DNA from: CBCPMX01 sp965120355
Lineage (GTDB): Bacteria; Bacillota; Clostridia; Oscillospirales; Oscillospiraceae
Length of the DNA stretch: 8,860 nucleotides
Direction: 5' to 3'
Assembly: GCA_965120355.1 (NCBI GenBank)
Contig: CBCPMX010000126.1
Coordinates: 1 to 8,860, forward strand
The position numbers and the translations under genes are program-made. Positions 5,393 through 8,860 of the stretch are shown here, piece by piece. The notes under the pieces were generated by a model. The model did not search any database and was not told the origin of the DNA. It saw nothing but the letters and a program-made list of their open reading frames with translations. Position 1 is the stretch's first letter, and each line of letters begins with the position of its first letter.

Positions 5393-5803
5393 TCAGAAGT
5401 ATTTCTTGATTTTATCCGTAGCGGAATTGATGTCCGCGGAAATGGTGATGGTGAACTGCATGCCATTGGCCTTGCCAAAATCCTCACACCAGGCCAGGAA
5501 ATCCTCGGTCTCCGCAATGTCCTCGGAGCAGGCGATCTTGTACAGGCTGTCAATGAAGATATGGGTGATGTCGAAGTTGCCGGCGTGCAGGCCGCTGATA
5601 AAGCCCTTCAGGAAGGTGTAGCTGCCCAGCTGATATTCGCTGGCCTCAATGAGACGGACACGATAGTCTATATCAAACGTCAGTTTATTGCCCTTTTCAA
5701 TGCAGATCATGCTGCCGCTTTCGGTGTGGATCGCAGTATTGATGGACTCAATCAGTTGTTTGGTCTTACCGGAACCCTTCAGACCCATGATCACTTTAAC
5801 CAT
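5393..5803 (-). CDS. Conserved small clostridial P-loop NTPase-like protein
   Basis: This 136-residue cytosolic protein starts directly with a Walker A motif, GLKGSGKT (7-14), after a short beta strand (VKVIM). A hydrophobic strand ending in aspartate, THIFIDSL (80-87, Asp85), is the likely Walker B. A final strand (MQFTITISAD, 115-124) precedes a lysine-rich C-terminus (KIKKYF). The whole protein is thus one minimal Rossmann-like P-loop fold. Similar proteins are widespread in Clostridia, often labelled only as hypothetical or, misleadingly, as PilT-like; no PilT-specific domain is present here. The start is well fixed: AGGAGG (5817-5812) lies 8 nt before the ATG, with a promoter at 5860-5888. 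It is a single-gene unit with its own terminator. Nucleotide binding is likely; the biological role is unknown to me. Confidence 0.85.
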   Translation of the reverse strand: MVKVIMGLKGSGKTKQLIESINTAIHTESGSMICIEKGNKLTFDIDYRVRLIEASEYQLGSYTFLKGFISGLHAGNFDITHIFIDSLYKIACSEDIAETEDFLAWCEDFGKANGMQFTITISADINSATDKIKKYF

Positions 5804-5859
5804 ATGGAATTCCTCCTTTTGTGCCGGAACAGCGTCACCGGCTCCTACTGTGTATTTTC

Positions 5860-5888
5860 ATTTTACCATTTTCCCATATTGATTGCAA
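5860..5888 (-). promoter_or_regulatory. Putative sigma-A promoter of the P-loop protein gene
   Basis: On the minus strand TTGCAA (5888-5883), a 17-nt spacer and TAAAAT (5865-5860) match the consensus at 9 of 12 positions in an AT-rich gap. The start site would be near 5853, about 50 nt before the ATG at 5803. Its position makes the P-loop gene independent of the HPr-like gene upstream on the same strand. Confidence 0.6.
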
Positions 5889-5977
5889 CTGTTTTTGTGG
5901 GAAATTCTAAAAATCTTCCCCGGACCTTGTTCGAAAATTGTCAACACGCCCAAACGCAGTCCGGTTCGCTGCACAGC

Positions 5978-5995
5978 ATTGGCGAATCCGCCAAT
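5978..5995. repeat. Short stem-loop after the HPr-like gene
   Basis: ATTGGCG (5978-5984) pairs perfectly with CGCCAAT (5989-5995) around a 4-nt loop, 11 nt past the stop of the minus-strand HPr-like gene. There is no T-run, so it is at best a weak or Rho-assisted terminator, or a 3'-end stabiliser. Some read-through into the P-loop gene is possible. Confidence 0.35.
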
Positions 5996-6006
5996 ACGCC
6001 CGGCGC

Positions 6007-6246
6007 TTATTCCTCCACCACCAGGCTGGCCACTTCGGCGCGGAACGCCTCGGCCTGCGCATCAGTGCCCTGCACCTCCACGCGGATGGGCTTGATCAGA
6101 TCCAAACTGAACAGCCCCATGATGCTCTTGGCATCGATGGTATACCGGCCCGAAACAACGTCAATGTCGCAGAGCTGGGTGCTGGCGGCGGAAACAAAGG
6201 TCTTGACGTCGGCAATCGACGTCAGCTGTACCAGAAAGGATTTCAT
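6007..6246 (-). CDS. HPr-like protein lacking the phosphorylatable histidine
   Basis: This 79-residue protein aligns by motif with the HPr phosphocarrier fold: an N-terminal beta strand, then DIDVVSGRYTIDAKSIMGLFSLDL (27-50), whose KSIMGL is the hallmark around regulatory Ser46 of Bacillus HPr (here Ser41). The GxHARPA catalytic loop is replaced by LTSIADVKTFV (8-18), and the protein contains no histidine at all, so it cannot pass phosphate in the sugar PTS. Such His-less HPr-like proteins are common in Clostridia. By analogy with Crh, a role through the serine site or as a binding partner is possible but unproven. I chose the ATG at 6246: GGAGGT (6258-6253) abuts an in-frame ATG at 6252, leaving no spacing there, while 6246 has a 6-nt gap. 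It has its own promoter and is divergent from mtaB. Confidence 0.85.
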   Translation of the reverse strand: MKSFLVQLTSIADVKTFVSAASTQLCDIDVVSGRYTIDAKSIMGLFSLDLIKPIRVEVQGTDAQAEAFRAEVASLVVEE

Positions 6247-6252
6247 GTGCAT

Positions 6253-6258
6253 ACCTCC
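6253..6258 (-). promoter_or_regulatory. Ribosome binding site that decides the HPr-like start
   Basis: GGAGGT on the minus strand directly touches the ATG at 6252, which is too close for initiation. The in-frame ATG two codons later (6246) lies 6 nt away, a normal distance. The protein therefore should start MKSFLVQL, which also matches where HPr-fold proteins usually begin. Confidence 0.8.
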
Positions 6259-6267
6259 AAAAATGAC

Positions 6268-6296
6268 TGTACAACCGGCCTTTCAGCTTGTATACT
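6268..6296 (+). promoter_or_regulatory. Possible promoter for the mtaB-type gene
   Basis: TGTACA (6268-6273), a 17-nt spacer and TATACT (6291-6296) form a moderate -35/-10 pair pointing right. The start would be near 6303, giving a leader of about 79 nt. The -35 is weak, so this is tentative. Confidence 0.35.
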
Positions 6297-6315
6297 AAAC
6301 GCAGAATCTATGTTC

Positions 6316-6344
6316 ATTATAGCGGCCTGTCCCGAAAAAGGCAA
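6316..6344 (-). promoter_or_regulatory. Promoter of the HPr-like gene
   Basis: On the minus strand TTGCCT (6344-6339), a 17-nt spacer and a perfect TATAAT (6321-6316) point left. The start site would be near 6309, about 63 nt before the chosen ATG. It faces the possible rightward promoter at 6268-6296, so the two transcripts would overlap by a few bases. Confidence 0.65.
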
Positions 6345-6381
6345 GGGGACATTGTCGCGAAACACAAAAATGGTGATTCGT

Positions 6382-7683
6382 ATGAAATTTTCTTTTTACA
6401 CCCTGGGCTGCAAGGTCAACCAGTTTGAGACCCAGGCCATGGAGCAGGCCCTGCTGGAACGGGGCCACACCCTGGGGGATTTTGACCAGGTCTGCGACTG
6501 CTACATCGTCAATACCTGCACCGTCACAGCGGTCAGCGACAAAAAGTCCCGCAACGCCCTGCGCCGGGCACGAAAGCTGAACCCCGCCGCCGTCATTGGC
6601 GTGTGCGGCTGCTATGCCCAGGTCAGCCCGGAAGCGGTGCAGAAGCTGGACGTGGACGTGGTGGGCGGCACCGGAGACCGGCTGGGCTTCCTGGACCGGA
6701 TGGAGCAGGCGGCCCGAGACCGGCAGCAGTCCGTAGCCGTAGACAACGCCCTGCGCCGGCGGCAGTTTGAATACCTCCGCGCCGGCGGCCTCCAGGCCCG
6801 CACCCGGGCCATGCTGAAGGTCCAGGACGGCTGCGTCAATTTCTGCACCTACTGTATCATCCCCTATGCCCGGGGGCCGGTCCGTTCGCTGCCGCTGGAA
6901 ACGGCAGTGGCGGAGGCCCGCCGCCTTGCGGCGGAGGGCTATCGGGAACTGGTGGTGACCGGCATTGAAATCTCCTCCTATGGCGCCGATCGCCGGGACG
7001 GCGCCGGTCTGAAGGCCCTGATTCCCGCCCTGTGTACCGCCGCGCCGGATCTGCGGATCCGTCTCGGCTCTCTGGAGCCGCGGACAGTGGACGCAGCGTT
7101 TTGCACAGCCCTGAAGGGCTTTCCCAATCTGTGCCCACAGTTTCATCTGAGCCTGCAAAGCGGCTGCGACACCGTGCTGCGCCGGATGCGGCGAAAGTAT
7201 GACACGGCCCGGTATCTGGAGAGCTGCCGCCTGCTGCGGGAAGCGTTCCCCGGCTGTGCCATCACAACAGACCTGATTGTGGGCTTTCCCGGCGAAACGG
7301 AGGAAGAATTCCGGCAGACGCTGGCGTTTCTGCGCCAGTGCCAATTCTCCGCCATGCACATTTTCCCGTATTCCCGGCGGGCCGGAACACCGGCCGCCGT
7401 CATGGGCGGCCAGCTGTCCAACGCGGTGAAGGCGGACCGTGCCGCCCGCGCCGAGGCTGTGGCCCAGGAGATGACCGCCGCTTACGAGGCCGCCATGGCG
7501 GGGACCACGGTCCCGGTGCTCTTTGAACAGGAGAAGGACGGCCTGTTCACCGGCCATGCCCCCAATTACGTCCTGGTGGGCGTCCGCGCCCATGGCCGGG
7601 ACCTGCACAATCAGGTGCTCCCCGTCACCGTGACCGGCGTCATGGACGGCGGGGTTTTCGGGGAGCTTGTGGGCGAAGCGTGA
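6382..7683 (+). CDS. mtaB: tRNA (t6A37) methylthiotransferase, MtaB type
   Basis: This 433-residue radical-SAM enzyme converts t6A at tRNA position 37 to ms2t6A, which steadies decoding of ANN codons. The N-terminal UPF0004 domain shows its three cluster cysteines: Cys10 (YTLGCKVNQ), Cys46 (NTCTVT) and Cys77 (CGCYAQ). The radical-SAM CxxxCxxC site is Cys151, Cys155, Cys158 (DGCVNFCTYCIIPYARG). The C-terminal part, from about 370, is TRAM-like. The N-terminal YTLGCKVNQFE signature separates the MtaB group from MiaB and RimO. I start at 6382: GGTGAT (6372-6377) can pair with the extended anti-SD, and homologues typically begin a few residues before YTLGCK. An in-frame ATG at 6370 would add four residues but lacks a ribosome-binding site. 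The open frame continues far upstream, through the region antisense to the HPr-like gene, which is not coding. It ends 83 nt before the convergent dehydrogenase. Confidence 0.93.
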   Translation: MKFSFYTLGCKVNQFETQAMEQALLERGHTLGDFDQVCDCYIVNTCTVTAVSDKKSRNALRRARKLNPAAVIGVCGCYAQVSPEAVQKLDVDVVGGTGDRLGFLDRMEQAARDRQQSVAVDNALRRRQFEYLRAGGLQARTRAMLKVQDGCVNFCTYCIIPYARGPVRSLPLETAVAEARRLAAEGYRELVVTGIEISSYGADRRDGAGLKALIPALCTAAPDLRIRLGSLEPRTVDAAFCTALKGFPNLCPQFHLSLQSGCDTVLRRMRRKYDTARYLESCRLLREAFPGCAITTDLIVGFPGETEEEFRQTLAFLRQCQFSAMHIFPYSRRAGTPAAVMGGQLSNAVKADRAARAEAVAQEMTAAYEAAMAGTTVPVLFEQEKDGLFTGHAPNYVLVGVRAHGRDLHNQVLPVTVTGVMDGGVFGELVGEA

Positions 7684-7695
7684 CCCATGGTGCGT

Positions 7696-7739
7696 AAAAC
7701 GGAAAACGCGCGGGGGCGGACGGTGTCCGCCCCCGCGCG
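7696..7739 (-). terminator. Terminator between convergent mtaB and dehydrogenase genes
   Basis: A 15-bp perfect, very GC-rich stem (7707-7721 with 7725-7739) has a 3-nt loop. On the minus strand it is followed by TTTTCCGTTTTAC (7706 downward), a usable T-rich tail, so it mainly ends the dehydrogenase transcript. Rightwards it lies 23 nt after the mtaB stop but has no T-run; it may still slow or stop mtaB transcripts. Confidence 0.8.
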
Positions 7740-7765
7740 CTGCGGGTTGTGGGAGATCTGCGCGT

Positions 7766-8731
7766 TTAGTCCTGGGTCACCCGATAGCCGGTTTCCAGGT
7801 CCACCACGTTTTTCAGCGGCGCACCCTGGGCATAGCGCCGCAGATTCTCACAGAGAATCTGGCAGATGGCGTCGGAGGTGGCCTCCAGATGGCCGAAGGA
7901 GCCGCCGGTGATGTGGGGCGTGATCAGGACGTTGGTGCAGCTCCAAAGTGGATGGGTGGGCGGCAGCGGCTCCGGTTCCGTCACATCCAGGGCCGCGCCG
8001 GCCAATTCCCAGCGCTCCAGGGCATCATAGAGGGCGTCGCAGTCAATGAGGTTTCCGCGGCCCACGTTGATCAAAAGCGCATCAGGATTCAGAAGCGCCA
8101 GCCGCCGCCGGTGAAACAGGCCCCGGGTCTGGGGGGTATTGGGCAGGGCGCAAACCACAATGTCCGCCAGGGGCAGCTGCTCGTCCAGCTGATCCAGCGT
8201 ATACATCTCGTCAAATTCCGGCGGAATTGCCCGCGGCACCCGCCGAATGCCCACAGTATGGCACTGAAACAGCTTCAGCAGCCGCGCCGTGGCGCAGCCA
8301 ATGTCCCCTGCGCCCAGAATCAGCACCCGTTTGCCCACGGGACTGTCCTGCTGGCCATGGTCCAGCCACTGGCACTTGCTCTGGTTGTCCCGATACAAAT
8401 GCAGCTTCTTCTCAAAGGTCAGGATGAGGGTCAGAACGTACTCGGAAATGGTGCGGCCAAATGCGCCGGACACATTGGTCAGGACAATGCCCTGGGGCAG
8501 CCGTCCGTTCTGGGTATAGGCGTCGGTTCCGGCGGACGTGATCTGGAGCCACTTCAAATTGGGCGCCTGCGCCACCTGCGCCAGGGACACGTCCCCAATG
8601 ATCACCTCCGCCGCGGCCAGCTCCTCTGCCGCCGGCGTCTGATTGTACACAAACCGGTAGCCGCCGTCTGCCGCCTCCATGGCGGCGCGGTCCTGTGGCC
8701 GCACCGGCGCGGTCACCAATACTGTCGTCAT
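7766..8731 (-). CDS. D-2-hydroxyacid dehydrogenase family oxidoreductase
   Basis: This 321-residue cytosolic enzyme belongs to the D-isomer-specific 2-hydroxyacid dehydrogenases, which interconvert 2-keto acids and D-2-hydroxy acids with NAD(P)H. The Rossmann motif GAGDIG is at 140-145 (LGAGDIGCATARLLK). The catalytic triad is complete: Arg225 (NVGRGNLID), Glu254 (DVTEPEPLP) and His273 (TPHITGG). After the second strand the sequence is GIRRVPR (161-167) rather than an aspartate, which by family experience favours NADPH, as in GhrA-like members. Length is normal and there is no ACT domain, so it is not a full-length SerA of the long type. CAGGTGATCC (8744-8735) is a good extended ribosome-binding site 3 nt or more before the ATG at 8731. 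The substrate is not determined; glyoxylate/hydroxypyruvate or a branched or aromatic keto acid would fit. A membrane-protein gene ends 45 nt upstream on the same strand, so the two may share a transcript. Confidence 0.92.
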   Translation of the reverse strand: MTTVLVTAPVRPQDRAAMEAADGGYRFVYNQTPAAEELAAAEVIIGDVSLAQVAQAPNLKWLQITSAGTDAYTQNGRLPQGIVLTNVSGAFGRTISEYVLTLILTFEKKLHLYRDNQSKCQWLDHGQQDSPVGKRVLILGAGDIGCATARLLKLFQCHTVGIRRVPRAIPPEFDEMYTLDQLDEQLPLADIVVCALPNTPQTRGLFHRRRLALLNPDALLINVGRGNLIDCDALYDALERWELAGAALDVTEPEPLPPTHPLWSCTNVLITPHITGGSFGHLEATSDAICQILCENLRRYAQGAPLKNVVDLETGYRVTQD

Positions 8732-8776
8732 GCTGGATCACCTGCTTTTTGTGTTTTGATAAGCTCGCATCATATT

Positions 8777-8860
8777 CTAGATGGTGTCGTCAATAAACAA
8801 GGAGCCAAATAGCAATACAACGGATATGGACAGCAGCAACGAAAGAAGCGGCGTTTTTAG
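8777..8860 (-). CDS. 3' end of a membrane protein gene (runs off the right edge)
   Basis: The minus strand from 8860 is open for 27 codons to a TAG at 8779-8777. The visible tail contains LLSLLLSISVVLLFGSLF followed by IDDTI. The first part is a plausible final membrane helix and the short acidic end a plausible C-terminal tail. It precedes the dehydrogenase by 45 nt in the same direction. The piece is too short to name a family. On the plus strand an ATG at 8826 is also open to the edge but has no ribosome-binding site at a usable distance. Confidence 0.5.
   Translation of the reverse strand, partial: LKTPLLSLLLSISVVLLFGSLFIDDTI

Noticed and set aside
5393..5803. PilT/twitching motility ATPase label for the P-loop protein
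   Set aside because: Only Walker A and B are present in 136 residues. PilT is more than twice as long, with Asp and His boxes and a PAS-like N-terminal domain that are absent here, and there are no pilus genes nearby.
5939..5944. TTGACA on the minus strand as a -35 box for the P-loop gene
   Set aside because: At 17 nt spacing the -10 position reads GGGGAA, so no promoter is formed; the pair at 5860-5888 is better.
5938..6381. Upstream extension of the mtaB reading frame
   Set aside because: The frame is open to 5938, but it covers the antisense of the HPr-like gene and both promoters. MtaB homology begins only at about 6382.
6295..7608. A 437-codon minus-strand open frame opposite mtaB
   Set aside because: The mtaB strand carries all six cluster cysteines and the radical-SAM motif. 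The antisense product shows no domain.
7667..8812. A 381-codon plus-strand open frame opposite the dehydrogenase
   Set aside because: The minus strand has the complete Rossmann motif and catalytic Arg/Glu/His. The plus-strand frame runs through the terminator and has none.

Overview
The window reads as chromosomal DNA of a GC-rich, low-oxygen Bacillota, most likely a gut-type Clostridia of the Oscillospiraceae (Oscillibacter/Flavonifractor-like). This is inferred from the strong AGGAGG-type ribosome binding sites, the GC-rich third codon positions, and the gene families: a two-domain Old-Yellow-Enzyme/FAD reductase of the 2-enoate/bile-acid type, a MepA-type MATE pump, a histidine-less HPr-like protein and a small P-loop protein typical of Clostridia. 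I see no phage, IS element, CRISPR array, tRNA or rRNA. The genus is not proven by the sequence.

Layout, left to right. At 1-39 a minus-strand gene begins and runs off the left edge; it has its own promoter and a leader of about 105 nt. The stretch 179-528 is GC-rich with no convincing gene. A bidirectional-looking terminator (529-563) closes the large minus-strand flavin/Fe-S reductase (567-2675). Upstream of that reductase lies an orphan fragment of a beta-helix surface-type protein (2769-3152, minus), which looks like decayed gene debris. A consensus sigma-A promoter at 3191-3219 (plus) is followed almost at once by a perfect terminator hairpin (3242-3280). Next come a small Cys-rich protein (3314-3667) and a MATE exporter (3793-5202). 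The MATE transcript ends at 5234-5276, facing the terminator of a convergent minus-strand gene for a 136-residue P-loop protein (5393-5803). A minus-strand HPr-like gene (6007-6246) is divergent from a plus-strand mtaB-type tRNA methylthiotransferase (6382-7683). The latter converges on a minus-strand D-2-hydroxyacid dehydrogenase (7766-8731). At the right edge the last 28 codons of a minus-strand membrane protein are visible (8777-8860).

How the genes relate. The only likely functional unit is promoter, attenuator-like hairpin, Cys-rich small protein and MATE pump, which resembles a regulated drug or metabolite efflux module. The small protein looks like a MarR-type regulator with its DNA-binding core missing. 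The other genes are single housekeeping or metabolic units separated by their own promoters and terminators. The reductase probably reduces an enone or enoate-type substrate under anaerobic conditions, but its substrate cannot be read from the sequence. The items most worth a second look are the promoter-terminator leader before the efflux pair, the core-less MarR-like protein, and the unusual features of the reductase: a degenerate second dinucleotide motif, a Pro/Lys/Glu insertion and a compact Cys cluster.
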